Part shown: in pieces, positions 20,599 to 33,031 of the stretch
Layout of the letters: each line of letters starts with the position of its first letter
Numbering within the stretch: position 1 is the stretch's first letter
Assembly: GCA_964035015.1 (NCBI GenBank)
Contig: OZ036008.1
Span: 1,933,376-1,997,375 of the forward strand
Source of the DNA: Corallium rubrum
Lineage: Eukaryota > Cnidaria > Anthozoa > Scleralcyonacea > Coralliidae
DNA length: 64,000 nucleotides
Direction: 5' to 3'
The notes under the pieces: model-generated
What the model was told of the DNA's origin: nothing
Database searches by the model: none
What the model saw: the letters and a program-made list of their open reading frames with translations, nothing else
Position numbers and translations under genes: made by a program

Positions 20599-21424
20599 AA
20601 TGACATAAATCTTTTACTTGAAGTTGTCGGTTACGTTGCTAAGCAACGTAGATGCAAAAAGTGTAATTATTACTGTCATGTAGCCAAATTCCACGGTGAA
20701 TTATTTTGCATCGAAATGAGTGTCACAGCCCAACTTTAAAACACTGTAGAACAAGCATCGCTGCAGGGCCGCAGAGGTGGAGATTCGAAGCTCAAGCAAT
20801 CCCAGACTGCTTTGCGAGTTTTATTTGGGCGAAATCCAAACACGAGGTGTATCAAGGGACGAGGCGAACAAAGGGTAACAAGAGCGATTAAGCGGTAAGA
20901 AAAACTGGTTAATTTTCGCTGTTAACTCATACATGTAGTTATCTAACATACATGTTGTGAACTGTAGAACTTTTTTATTTTGATTATCACTACATTTTAA
21001 AGAAAGTATACTTTGTACTGAAACAGGTGTACCAAGCAATCCACTCAAATTTTCTAGATTACAAACAACACTTCAATTCAAAAGGTAAAACTATGTCTTG
21101 AGCACATGAAGTAAGCTGAAAATAGTTTACTAAGTCTTGAACAGCTTCAACCAAAGTTAAAACACAACATCCTGATGAACATGGCATTCCTTGGCATATA
21201 AATCTCTTGAATGAGAGTCAAAAATTTTAAATACCTCTGGAAAAGGTCTAAAAATTGCAACAGTATTAATACCGATAGTAAGCAAACAACTTTTGTAACA
21301 TGTTCAAGTGTAAGGGCCATACATAAAATACGTGACGCTTTTTTTGCTTATTTTTGACTCCCCTATACCCCCCTGTGACAATCTGTGATGGTTGGCATTA
21401 CCCCCATCGAAAATTATGTGACTC
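20599..21424. other. No gene; GTTGCTAAGCAAC palindrome
   Basis: ACGTTGCTAAGCAACGTAGA at about 20635-20655 repeats the palindrome type of 9904-9917. Otherwise noncoding. Confidence 0.35.
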
Positions 21425-22153
21425 TGAGCCAAAAACTGCAAAAGATGTTATTTTATCATTTTAAATGTTCTTTTCAATAAGACAAACTTAATTTTCGAGT
21501 CATACATGTATGCCCTTTAAGAATAAAGGGGAAGGAGTTGATAAATAATGAATTTGCCAAATCTGCTTGGCAATACAGCTATGATGTCTTCGACTCCGCG
21601 AACGATGGCTGTTATGGCATCTTCTGTTCTCTCTAACACTAAACTAGATTGTCCCCTTCTTTCTAACGCACAGCTTCGTTTACCTCACGATTAATGATGG
21701 ATACGATACGATTTACACGAGATTTGTCAAAAGAGGGGAATGACAAGCCATTACAAGAGTCTGGGACGAGAAATTGGAAGGTTTGGGAGTGCCTGTTACG
21801 TCGTCGTGAGTTATTGATCCGAATTCCCAAAAGCTTTCGACAGCCATTGTACTGTACATCTACGATTTCTGTCTTCTGATAGTTTCAAAGAGTGTTTACA
21901 ATCCTTTTTGAATCGATAACACAAGACCAGGTAAATTATTTTGCATTTGAAGTGTCGCGATAAAGGGAACCCTTTTATTTGACTTTTGATCCCTCTGAGT
22001 AAAACCTATAATTTTTGTATTTCGCTGTTCAGTTTATTTTTTTTAACCCACTTATTTACAGATTGGTACAGCGTGGTATTGTTGTAGTTATTATGAATTG
22101 TGCAACGGTGTTAAGGTACGACGTTTTGAAAATCTAGAAAATGTCTTCGTGGT

Positions 22154-22865
22154 TGTTGTTGTTCCCTGCTACTTCTGGGGATCAGCTTACTTGAGAAATA
22201 GCAGTTGTATTTAGTGATCCTCACAATACGTCATGTTATTCTCTGACAACATTCTGTTCAATGTTTTTTATATCAAAATTAACTGTTCCAGATATTCATT
22301 CTATACTTTTATTATAAATGGTCTTATGTAATTGAGAAGGTAAATAGCTTTCGTCTTCCCTTGTAAAAATAGCTACAAAAATGACTCGAGTATTTAACCA
22401 TGCAGTCTGTTGTTTACCACTCAAGAAGCAAATGTTACCAAAGATACTTACAGTAAGGTCAAATTCAGTGCGAAACTCATGTATGTGGTAAGGTCACCCT
22501 GTAGTGCTCATTTCAGAAGGAATTTACCTTTGGGGTTACTATAACTCTCTGCAATTATTATGCGTTATGTTGATTGGTTTTTGGTATCTGGCGTTCAGCC
22601 AGGATTTCAAAATTGGCCATTCAAAAATTAAGATGGGAGTTACAATGAAAATTTTTTGATGGATCACATCACTGAGTAGTAACTGAACAAAGTTCTTCAA
22701 CTCAAATTAGATTAAACTATCTTTTTAGTCTATCTGCCTTGTAGTTGATTGCTATATCTTAAATCGATCTCACAATCAACCGTCAAATCTGCATACATGT
22801 TGTTAACAAAAATACCATAGAGTCTCAAAAGTAACCGGGGCGGATACTTTCAGAATTATTAACCT
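22154..22865. other. No gene recognised
   Basis: Noncoding sequence; nothing supportable. Confidence 0.4.
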
Positions 22866-23300
22866 CTCTGGGTGGCTACTTTAAGAAGGGCAGTTACTTT
22901 CGGAGGGCAGTTACTTTTGGAGGGTGGTTACTTTTGGGTTGCTATTTTTATTGTAGTACTGTATTTATTTTATTTGAACCACTACTGTATACATTTCGCA
23001 AAACGTTTAAAAGTGTTTGTTTTACTTTTATTAAATGACAATAGCAGAGTAGTTACATTTTATCTATATTAATAATAAAGTCTTACTCTACAAGTTCAGG
23101 TACTTAGATCTAGTGTTCATACTAGTGTATGTATATCAACTGGCATGAATAAATGGAGACCACGGTTCTTAAATAAATAAATAAACACCAGAGGTTATAC
23201 AAAAATGAATATTGGAAGCGACTACATTTGAAGGGGTGGTTACTTTAAGAAAGGTGGCTACTTTCAAAGGGGTGGTTACTTTTGGGGTGTGGTTATTAAG
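22866..23300. repeat. Interrupted minisatellite of GGTGGTTACTTT units
   Basis: Units such as GGGTGGCTACTTTAAGAAG, GGGCAGTTACTTTCGGA and GGTGGTTACTTTTGG are arrayed at 22868-22940 and again at 23232-23298, separated by unrelated AT-rich sequence. Confidence 0.6.
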
Positions 23301-25089
23301 GAAGGTAATATTTTTGTAGGCCGTCAATGGCCGTCCATGTAAAAAGTGACCATCCATGAATCTAATTTTTCAAAAGTGGCTGTCCATATGAAGACTGAAA
23401 ACCTGGTTGGGACACATGATGCTTAACCACCATGCGATAACCAAACCCAATAAATTTTTTCATTGCGCATAAGCTGTGTATTCTAACTTGTGGCTGTCAC
23501 ATGATGATATGCCATGAAATCAAAGAGTTTGAATATAATTAACAAAAGCATTATTCCCAATGCAACCAGGTGGTAAATCAGACACTACTCTGGTTTAAAA
23601 AGTTCTGGACGCAGCTTAAAAAACTCATTATTTAATAATTCACGAAGGAAAAACAAAAGAAAATGAATATTTAATCAATGTTTTAAATCGGATAAAGATT
23701 CGTCCTGATTTACATAAACTTTTCGTTCAATTTTCTCGGCTAATACAGCTTGTACCTTTAGTTGATAAACATGAACATTTATATGTATTCGTTTCATAAG
23801 CAATATAAAACATTCATATCTGATCTTTATCTGATATAATAAAGATTGGCTACTCATGTTTTATATATTACTTAACAAGTCACTGTTCATGACCTAACGT
23901 TGACACTCCAGTCTAGTGTCTTCATCAGGGGTGACCGTTGTGGACAAGAGCCATTCCATAGTGACTTGCGTGACAAAGTCACAAAATTTTAAGGTTAAAA
24001 AGGGGTTTTTCTGCCACTTTAAATTTAGCACAAAGTAAGCCTAATACATGTATTATATTTTAAGCCTTCAATTTAATGACTTATGGTCATGTGACTCATG
24101 TGATGCCAGAAATTAGAAAGTTTTGATCTTTGGCATTCTTATTTATTTTCCTGGCAACATATTGATTTTATTTAATTTCAATTTTTATAAGACATATAGT
24201 TAGACATGATACAATGACACTTCCAGTGAAATTTGAGCAAAAAACATTTGTAATGGATGAAATACTGTTGCAAGTTTACTGTGACTTGCACGACATAAAA
24301 ATGTGACTTGTGTGACAAGTGGCAAATAACATAACAAAAACTCAGTTTAATTTGGAGCCACTAATGCCATTTGCAATAATAATTTAGAACAAGATTTAAA
24401 GCTGGACAACTGAAAGCATATTTTTAGAAATGCCACAGCTACTCAAGATCACTATATGAGAATTTGTATAAAATGGCTTTTATAATACTGTTAAAGCAGC
24501 CAAATCAATGTTTTAAGAATAAAATTTGAATTCATTATACATCTATTTAACATTCTGTGTTGATCTGTTCCTTAATTCACTCCATTCGACTGATATGAAT
24601 GCCTCAACAGCTTTGAATTCTATGTTTGTGATGTGACTCGCGTGACCAACTTGAGGGTGACTTTTCTCTGAAACTACTGAAAATATTCTCCTACATGTTT
24701 TAGGATTGGTTTCATTAACTAAGAGTACCAAGTTGTGATAGGCTTAAAGAAGTTGTTCAAATTGACAGGAAATGAGAATACTTTATGTGAACATATTGAC
24801 TCACATGACCCTAAAATGAGGGTGTTTTCACTGTGGGCTGACACAGAGCCAATTCCTCATTTTGAAATTTGAAATATGCTATCAAATAGCAATGGCAAGT
24901 TGAATACATAAAATAATGAAGAAATTTAGTTTTGATACAAGAAATAGGACCCTTTTCTTAAAACATGCAAATAAGCTTCTTCTGTTGCCAGATTAGCTTA
25001 CTTGCATCTTGTGAATAGATGAGGTCATCATCAATTCATAGAGGGTATAAGTTTCATCACTTCCAATTATTCTGAAAACTACATGTAAT
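23301..25089. other. No gene; fragments of the 12846-type MITE and GTGACTTGCGTGAC words
   Basis: Pieces of the inverted-repeat MITE occur at 23583-23640, 23880-23950 and 24965-25055, so a copy was split by the 23950-24960 insertion. That insertion has repeated GTGACTTGCGTGACAAAGT-type words (23960, 24280, 24310, 24630, 24800) but no ORF. Confidence 0.4.
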
Positions 25090-26250
25090 TGCTGAGATCT
25101 AAGATCAATGAGCTTCATTTGATCACTCATACTAACTCTACTGACATAGTTGCTATCATCAAAACTTGGTTGAGGAATATAGTTCCTGACAGTGCACTCT
25201 GTATTGCTAACTTTAATCTCTTTGGAAAGGATTAGAATCAACCCAACAAAATCTTGTGGTGTCAGTGTGTATATCCACAGTTCTCATCCCATGAGAAGGC
25301 TGTTTGATTTCAAATGCTCTTACATCGAATCATTGTCTTATTACTGCCAAGAGTATGATCCATGTGTGACATTGGAGGCTGTGAGGCTGAGCCTCAACCA
25401 TCCTGATGCACTGGTTATTATCACAAGAGATTTCAACCCTAACAGCAAAAACCTCATGGGCACTGGCATGGTTTTGACATGAATAATCAAGATAATTAGA
25501 GATACTGGAATTCATTGACTGATTTCAACCAACTGAGAAATACTGTAGAGTCCAATATGAATCAAATTACTACCATAACAAAGTGAAATGTCTTAAAGAA
25601 ATGAGCTATGTTTCAAGCTGGAAGAAGATAAAATGTTTGGGTGGGGCTAGTACTACCACAGATTGGTGTCAACAGTTGCTGAGTAACAATATAACTACCA
25701 TAGCACTACTTTCTAAAAAAATATAACAACTTTTTTGTTAGCTTCACTGACATCAGACTTCCAACATCTGTCTCAGAAAGACAATGCAAATGACAAATCC
25801 ATTGAAGTCCCTGCTGAATTCCTGGTAACTGAAAGTATGTGTTATAGAGAACTAAAGAAGGTTAAGCGTAACACATCTCCAGGTCCTGATTCCTTCCCAA
25901 TTAGAATACCAAAGGAGTTCATGTTACAATTCACACTAGTGGTGGTGTGATACCAAACAAACTCAAGCAATCTACATGTACTGTGTCATCAACCCAAAAT
26001 ACACCTCAAAAAACTCTCCACTATATATTCCTTAGGCTTTTAGCCAGGCAGCTGTTGTATGGACAGCCACATTTGAAAATTTTTTTGGATGGTCACTTTT
26101 CACATGGACACCCATGGGCAGCATGAAAAAATATTTTCCTCAAACAACATCTCACAGGTTTCTTCCTTTGTGCATGTCTCTGGACACTCAAGAAAAGCCT
26201 GAGCTACAGAGGGGCTAAACTGTGGAATAGTCTCCCTAATAACCCTAATA
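25090..26250 (+). pseudogene. Degenerate LINE: endonuclease, RT start and C-terminal fragments
   Basis: The frame 25192-25482 contains GVSVYIHSSHPMRRL and ITRDFNPN, matching the APE-type endonuclease of L2/CR1-group LINEs. The frame 25735-25950 contains ELKKVKRNTSPGPDSFPIRI, the segment just before the RT fingers. At about 26183-26245 a further frame gives LKKSLSYRGAKLWNSLPNNP, the end of the same kind of ORF2. Stops and frameshifts separate them and the RT core is absent. Confidence 0.7.
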
Positions 26251-26340
26251 GTCCATTGGCCGCCTTTAGTATTTTACTCTGGCTAACGCCAGACGATTTT
26301 ACTTGTCAATTGGAGACCTCCTGGGCTATAAAAGGTTAAA
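26250..26340 (+). mobile_element. TTAA hairpin-arm element, diverged copy
   Basis: Core TATTTTACTCTGGCTAACGC and CAGACGATTTTACTTGTCAA are conserved; the arms are decayed (TTGGCCGCC left, AAAAGGTTAA right). Confidence 0.6.
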
Positions 26341-27577
26341 GACTCCAACAAAAATGATAAAAACTGTAACTTACGTACGTGTCTTGTTCGCTCTCCTCGT
26401 CAGTCGTAACTCGTATCTGCGAACTCCAAACAAGGATTGAATTCAGAAAACAAGATAATATTAACATTTTCTCAGGTTTCATCACTTTCACGTTATCCTG
26501 CGAGCAGAGCCTTCTTTTCCAACTACTACTCGACTTACTCGACTAAGAAACACAGAACGCACCTTTACACACTGATCTACATTACAGGCCATGGCGAACA
26601 GGCTTTACCGTTTAGGGAAAACCCGCAATGCATTGTGGTAGTTACTTGGGTAATCACTTCACGCGAGGCGAGCAAACCGCTTTTAGCTTTCGAGAGTAAA
26701 CTTTACTTATTGCAGCATAAGTTGCATAACTAGGGGGGTATTTACTACATTCTGTGGAAACGGTAATGAAGTTACTGCAGTCGTTGTCGAGAAAGTCAAT
26801 TCAGAGTGACCGACTGACCGAACACGCTTCGAACAAAAACACTTATGAAGAAAGGTCTGTGCGAGCGTTTGCAGGTGAGTATGCTTATCAAGTGGCGATC
26901 AGTAAAATATTTTGCTATGTGCATATTTGTTTGTAGTTTATCTGTGCAGATCGCGTAGTTTTTGCAAGTGTGCACGTCTCTTTAATGCCTTTTTTCACTT
27001 ATTGAGACTGACAAAGTTTGGCTATGCTTCCGATCAGACGTTCGTTCGATAAACAATACCCCCACTAGCAATGTTTTGGTTCTGTTTTGCCTTTTGGCCC
27101 GAAAACTAAGCTTGTTCAGTGAGCAAAAATTCAGGTTTTTACAAGAGCTGCAACTCAAAAGTGATTTCGCGAGTTTTGCAGCCGTTGTTTTGCTTATTTT
27201 CTTTGTGTCTTGATTCGTCTCCTCCCAAGTAATTTAGTAAGTTCTAAAATTATGCACTTGTCAACGTTTAGCCCCAGGCTTGGAGGGACGATCAAACCCG
27301 GGGGGATTTGACATTTTTTGAAAATTTACTTAAAATTCCTTACCCATGCGGCAAATATTTGTGTCAAATAAAGAAAAAAACTTTTCTGTGATTCAACCAT
27401 TGTATCCATTGTATCAATGTAAATACAAATATCAATTGTTAAGCCCCAGGGGGGGGGGGCTTGTTGGTCAAAATACCTCTCCCTGGGAAATATCAAGTGT
27501 CAAAAATCCCGTCCCTCGAGCTTGTCAAGAAAGTTGAATTTCCCTGTCTTGGGAAGTCCCACCCTGGGGCTTAAGCC

Positions 27578-27763
27578 TGGTTCTCATATGTTGCCGATGG
27601 TCGCCGGTCATCAGTGATTTGTGATTTAGATGCATGTTAAAATGGGAAGTGCAGCAGCATGTTAAGTAATAAAGAACAATGCAGAAAAGCAGTGCTTTTA
27701 TTCTTTTACTTAACATGCATCTAAATCATGGGTCGGCGACGATCGGTGACATATGAGAACCAG
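27578..27763. mobile_element. MITE with CTGGTTCTCATATG ends
   Basis: Ends CTGGTTCTCATATGTTGCCG and CGGTGACATATGAGAACCAG are inverted. Flanks GGGCTTAA and GGCTTTAA, compared with the uninterrupted GGGGCTTAACATTGACAGG at 28303-28323, indicate insertion with a roughly 8-bp duplication. Confidence 0.75.
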
Positions 27764-29187
27764 CTGGCTTTAACATTGATAGGTGCATAACAATTGATTC
27801 AAGAAGAAACAACATTAACAGTATAATAAAGCAGTCAGTACAAAATATATGTATGTGGTAGTGTTCAGGGAGCTGGACATTTTTAATATTAACAAACAAA
27901 TAAATGATAAACTAGAAAAACCAAACTAATTGCTCTTGTGGTTGATCAAGAACATTTAAGCCCATTTCAAACCTTGCACTACTGAAGAGGGCAGTTTCCC
28001 ATCCATCTCTTCTGAAACCTTAAAAATGAAATATCAGTCAACAAAAAATATTAAACTGATATTGTCAAAGAAACTGAGCACAATTTCAACCTGAGCGATA
28101 ACAGAACACAAAAATCCAATAAAAACAGCTCATATTTACCTATCAGCTTTATACACCACATTTCGATACTTGATGGTCACCAGACGCCCATGTGAAATTA
28201 TCAAATATCCCCTCTCTCAGGATGGTCGTTTTTTGTCAAATTCCTAACCCACAGGGGCATGGAGGTTGTTAAATTCCCTTGGGTTGCCTGTCCCCCCTCC
28301 CCTGGGGCTTAACATTGACAGGTGCATTAGTTTTAATATGTCGTAAAATAATTTAAATTCAACATTGTTTATTTACTAAATACATGTATTTAAAAAAATG
28401 TGGAGTTTTTCTCTGTACGTGTTGTGTACATTGAACTTTTCTCAAATAGTTTTAGTTACTTAGATATATTTAGTAAGAAAAAACTCAAGGTACATGTATA
28501 AATGTAAACATTATTTGTGTTTGTGCAGTGTTCTAGAACTATAAATACATGTACATGCAACCTAGTTAATATAGTGCTGCTTATTACAGTAATATAATTT
28601 TTTAACCTAAAATAAAATTTGTAATGTTTGGCTTAACTTGTTAAACATGTTGGTAGTTGAATAGTCTGTAAATGAAATAATTATAAATATTTGTACTGTA
28701 TATACATATTAGGAATATATTTAATATATTTATAATATTAAAATAGTTAAATTAGTTAGAACATAATTTCTTAATATGAAGGATGAATCTTGCACTTCGA
28801 ATTGAAGGAGGCAAACAAACTATGCCAAGGTGAGACAAAGCAATGGACAAGAGACTTGAAATTCTTCCACCTTTTACCTATGATGGACAAGAGACTTGAA
28901 ATTCTTCCACCATTTACCTATAAGCAGTTGCAAAAGCATCTGGGACTGAGCCAAAATTAGCCAGTGACAACTCTACTGGTGCTGTCAAAACAGAATCAAA
29001 TAACTGAATAAATTGTCTGTGCTAACTATGTGTAAGGCTGGTAAAGGAGGAGTTTTTTTCTTTATTTGACACAAATATTTGCTGCATGGGTAAGGAATTT
29101 TAAGTAAATTTTTAAAAAATGTCAAATCCCCCCGGGTTTGATCAAGCCTGGGGCTAAACTTTGACAAGTGCATAATTTTAAAACTTA

Positions 29188-29693
29188 GGGGGTGTTCATA
29201 TGATCCCGGTAAGCAGGATGGCCCGGTAAGCAAAACGAAGTCTGTTTTGTGTTCATATGGTAGTTTTCATCCCGCCTACTGAGGAGAAATCATGACTAAA
29301 ATTAGCTTGTCTGATGATCCGTGACTAGACATCAGCCATCAAAGATCGCAATTTTGTCGTATTGCACATGTTTGTATGCTTCATAATCAATCCTTTTATT
29401 ATACAATTGTGATTTATATGCCAATTAAACAATAAAATCTTCAACTATCCTTAATTCCACAAAAAAGAACTAACTTTTGTCCTTAATGACTTCATCCTGG
29501 TAAGCGGGACGATGTGTTCATATGGTTCGATGTGTTCTACTTATGATCTCGGCACACGCTGCCGAGATCTCGGTAAGCGGGCCAGCCCGCTTTCTCATAT
29601 GAACGCAAAGCAAATTTTTATAGGAAAATAACTACGAGGCGAGATCCCCACTAAGCGGGCCAGCCCGGTAACCGGGATCATTTGAACACCCCC
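29188..29693. mobile_element. PIF/Harbinger-type MITE, 506 bp, TSD TTA
   Basis: Ends GGGGGTGTTCATATGATCCC and GGGATCATTTGAACACCCCC are inverted; TTA flanks both (29185-29187, 29694-29696). The sister arm at 27225-27250 is uninterrupted and has one TTA at that point. A 3-bp TWA duplication is the Harbinger signature. Internal CCCGGTAAGCGGG words repeat. Confidence 0.85.
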
Positions 29694-30402
29694 TTACTAA
29701 ATTACTTGGGAGGAGACGAATCAAGACACAAAGAAAATAAGCAAAGCAACGGCTGCAAAACTCGCGAAATCACTTTTGAGTTGCAGCTCTTGTAAAAACC
29801 TGAATTTTTGCTCACTGAACAAGGTTAGTTTTCGGGGGTATTGTTTATCGAACGTCTGATCGGAAGCATAGCCAAACTTTGTCAGTCTCAATAAGTGAAA
29901 AAAGGCATTAAAGAGACGTGCGCAATTGCAAAAACTACGCGATCTATACAGATAAACTACAAACAAATATGCACATAGCAAAATATTTTACTGATCGCCA
30001 CTTGATAAGCTTACTCACCAGCAAACGCTCGCACAGACCTTTCTTCATAAGTGTTTTTGTTCGAAGCACGTTCGGTACTTCGGTTCGGTCAGTCGATCAC
30101 TCTGAATTGACTTTCTCGACCACGACTGCAGTAACTTCATTACCGTTTCCACAGAATGTAGTAAATACCCCCCTAGTTATGCTGTACTCTCGAAAGCTAA
30201 AAGCGGTTAAAACCAATCAATTATTCTTCCAAGTAAAAGTGCTCGCCTCGCGGCAGCCATTTCACCTGGAATGGAAGTGAAGTGAATAAGTGATACCCAA
30301 CTACCACAATGCATTGCGGGTTTTTCCTAAAAGGTAAAAGGTCCATTGGCCACTTCAGAAACTGCAGGAACTGGGGACGAATTAGCAGCTCACCTGGAAT
30401 TA

Positions 30403-31609
30403 TGGGACTGTTTTGGGGGACGCTTTATGTTGAACTCGCTACCGATTTTGTCATTTGGCCCTGTTTAAATTTGTAATATTTTCAAGTTGATTGTGAATTT
30501 CACTCTTGTTCATAATAATTCAACTCCAATATGAATTGTGCCGTCGTTAACATGCTACAATTTGTCCGTTTGTACTAGCAAAATCGGTAGCGAATTTGGC
30601 CGGTTTGAGTTCGAAATAGTTCAGATCGCTGCAAATTTTATCGTATGTAATTTTCTATATTTTCAACTCGCAATGTACTTCAACTCGTTATTTATGTTGT
30701 AATCTTTTTGGGTCGCTACAAATTGAGATAGTTGCAGTTTGTCTTTGACTTTTCTATATTTAACTTGCTACGGAATTTGCTGTTTTTATTTGCTGTTTTT
30801 CAACTCGGTGAGGACTGCGTCGTTGGTTTTCCAAATATTACAGACAATCTCTGGGTATTTTGTCATTCAGCGCACTTGTAATATTTTTAGCCAGCTCACT
30901 TCGAATTTCGCCGTTTGTATCACTAATATTTCAACTTGAGTTTTGGTGCGAATACAAAAAAAAACCTCGTAGCGAGTTGGAATCATAGCAAATACAACGG
31001 CAAAATATGTAGACGTAGCCGTAGGGAGCAAAAAACAAAGAATATACACGAAAGTATCTAGGAATACAGAAATTCATAACGAGCTGAAAATATTACAGAT
31101 ACAAATGGCAAAATATTGTAATAACTTATAGTAAGTGACATACTGCGAATCTAAGCACAAGCCCACATGGCAAATGGAGATGGTATATAAACGGCGAAAT
31201 TTGTAGCGAGTCAAAATAGTAAAATATAACCATGTAGCGAATTTCGTATAGTCACTCGAAAATACCACAGTAATACAAACGGTAAAATTCGTAACGAGTT
31301 GAAATATTTCAAATGCAAACGGCTGAATTTGGGGCAATTTTAAATTATACAGGCAGGACATACGGACGGAGAAACATGGAGCGAGTTATATATACCAAAG
31401 ATAAACGAGAAAATTCGTATACCAATTATTAAAACAATTAGGTTAAAATATTACGAATGCAGATGGAAATTCATATTGGACTTAATTAACTATTACGAAT
31501 ACGAGTGAAATCCGCGAGCAAATTGAAAATATAACAAACTTAACAAGGCCGCATGGCAAAATAAGAAGCGAGTTGAAAACAAATTAAAGCGTCCCCCAAA
31601 ACAGTCCCA
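30403..31609. mobile_element. 1.2-kb element built from an inverted minisatellite
   Basis: Ends TGGGACTGTTTTGGGGGACG and its complement at 31585-31609. The interior has no ORF. The left half repeats diverged units with AACTCGCTACGAATTT and GCCGTTTGTATT and TAATATTTTC; the right half carries the same units in reverse complement (GCGAGTTGAAAATATTAC, AATACAAACGGCAAAAT). The unit is roughly 40-55 bp. Confidence 0.65.
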
Positions 31610-31638
31610 CAACTCCGCGCGCGGTTTGCCACCCAAAA

Positions 31639-31660
31639 ATGGCGGATAATGCCTGGTCGC
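31639..31660 (+). CDS. Candidate first coding exon of the small membrane-protein gene
   Basis: CCAAAAATGGCGG is a strong animal start context in GC-rich sequence 30 bp beyond the 30403-31609 element. ATG opens seven codons (MADNAWS) plus one base, then GTGAGA, a good donor. Joining to 32924 (second AG of CAGAG) keeps the frame of the next exon; joining to 32922 does not. It may instead belong to another gene or be chance. Confidence 0.3.
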
Positions 31661-32921
31661 GTGAGAAAGGCTAATTGGGTTGCAGAAATCTGTAGCCCGA
31701 GTAAACGCCTGGGCAGGCGTCTAGAAAATGTGCCCCCTGCTGCTTCGCATAGGGTCAATAGTATACGAACTATTACAAAAACACAAACTCCCTCGACTCT
31801 CGAGGGAAGATAAAGCTTCATTTTGGTAACCGTAATCGTCAAAACCGGTTGCTCGTTGTTTTTCTGGTGCGGATTTTTAGTAAACGTCGTGGGCATGCAA
31901 GAAAAGAGGGCAAAATGTATAACAGTGAACCCAAAACTAATGAACGCGCGTGGTGTAAGCTTTATTCAAATAATAGACTGCTAAAATTTGGAATAAAGCA
32001 AAAAACAGCAGTAAGAAAGTGCACCGTGGTCTGGTTGAAACCAGACCAACCGTACTGGTGGTTGCGGTCCTGATAGGAAAAGAGCTCGTGACGAGGTTCT
32101 GTTGTTATTGCGAGGTTTATGTAAAGTTGGGAGGTTTATAACGTGTATATAACCCACGGTATATAAAAAAAACCCGACTTGATCATATTATATATAACTA
32201 ACAATTAGACAACGAGCCCAAGTTTTCTATGAACGAGTAGTCAACGAGGCGAAAATTGTTTTAGTATAAATTTACCAACAAAAGTTAAATAAATTCTCGA
32301 CCATAACGTATTCTTTGAGGCTCCTTTAATACATATTTTAACAGACAGCTACAAACGTTCAACATTGTCATTTCGGACATTTCCTTGTCCCGTACGGTAA
32401 CTGATCGAAGAGTAATGTTTTCTTGCATAATTTAGCATGGGTTTTTATGTACGATATTGAAACAATATATTTGATATGTAAAAATTACAAAAAGTTGAAA
32501 GAGACATTCATTTTAGAATGTAGTTTACATCACGAAATCTTTATATCAGTTATCACTAGCAAACGTAATTTTGAAATGTGTTTTAATTTGCTTGCAGATA
32601 TTAATTCATTTTAAACGAACACAGATAACAATTTAACAATCTTACCATTAATAATTTCCATTCTAACCCGGCATTTTGTAGCCGTTTTTGTTTTGTGTAG
32701 AACTTATAGCTTCGTGTTAGTTCAATTTCTTCTCTCATTTGTATTATATCATGAATTATAAACTCCTGCAATAGCCAATGAAATTTGAGGATTTGCATTA
32801 TAAACTTGTAAATTTATACTAATATATAGTACATACAACACTGACGTTAAGAAATATGTTTGTGAATTTAATGTTTTAACCAAATTCCATCGTTTTTATT
32901 TTTGTTTCATCCTAATTTCAG
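31661..32921. other. No further exon supported; candidate intron
   Basis: An ATG-led frame at 31909-32073 (MYNSEPKTNERAWCK at the start) with GTAAGA nearby does not match the phase of the next exon. A decayed relative of the 41785 foldback lies near 32200-32280. A CTGGTTGAAACCAGA-type hairpin lies at 32030-32045. Confidence 0.3.
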
Positions 32922-33031
32922 AGCTGCTGCAGGAATGTTGCGTCATGTTACTGATCAGGGCATAGGTCTAGGCCTCCTAGGCCTAGGCATGGGTACTGGC
33001 ATCGGCTTGTCTGTGCGTCCCCCTTTGGACA
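32922..33031 (+). CDS. Exon of a small Gly-rich membrane protein gene
   Basis: A 110-nt segment lies between CCTAATTTCAG and GTAAGTATT, both near-consensus splice sites. Only one of three frames is open; it encodes AAGMLRHVTDQ, then GIGLGLLGLGMGTGIGLSV, a glycine-zipper membrane segment, then RPPLD. The exon starts with one or two leftover bases (depending on the AG used) and ends with one. The next exon starts with two, giving a clean Lys codon. No family is recognised; small inner-membrane or ER proteins have this look. Confidence 0.55.

Larger units (their letters stand above)
15936..22153. mobile_element. Large inverted-repeat element enclosing nested transposons
   Basis: Left arm 15936-16575 and right arm about 21533-22153 are inverted copies with small indels; both begin CACGAAGACATTTTCTAG from the outside. 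The arms share the CGAACGATGGCTGTTATGGC and CATCATTAATCGTGAGGTAA segments. Between them lie a broken foldback (arm pieces 16685-17040 and 21425-21519), a GTACGC-type repeat (17044) and the hAT transposon at 17391-20598. The arms contain no intact ORF. Confidence 0.75.
26598..30330. mobile_element. Large inverted-repeat element with two later MITE insertions
   Basis: Left arm 26598-27375 and right arm about 29055-30330 are inverted copies (outer ends share ACCACAATGCATTGCGGGTT; inner ends share ACACAAATATTTGC). The spacer holds CCCCAGG/CCTGGGGCTTAA words and the MITE 27578-27763. The right arm is split by the 506-bp MITE 29188-29693. An ATG-led frame with a GTGAGT donor exists in both arms but is shifted in one, so no protein is supported. 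Confidence 0.75.

Noticed and set aside
26754-26936. ATG-led exon with a GTGAGT donor in the left arm of the 26598 element
   Set aside because: The inverted copy in the right arm is frameshifted in the same segment and no downstream exon is visible.
31909-32073. Alternative first exon for the small + strand gene
   Set aside because: Its usable donors leave zero or one base, or create a stop when joined to the exon at 32922, so phase does not fit.
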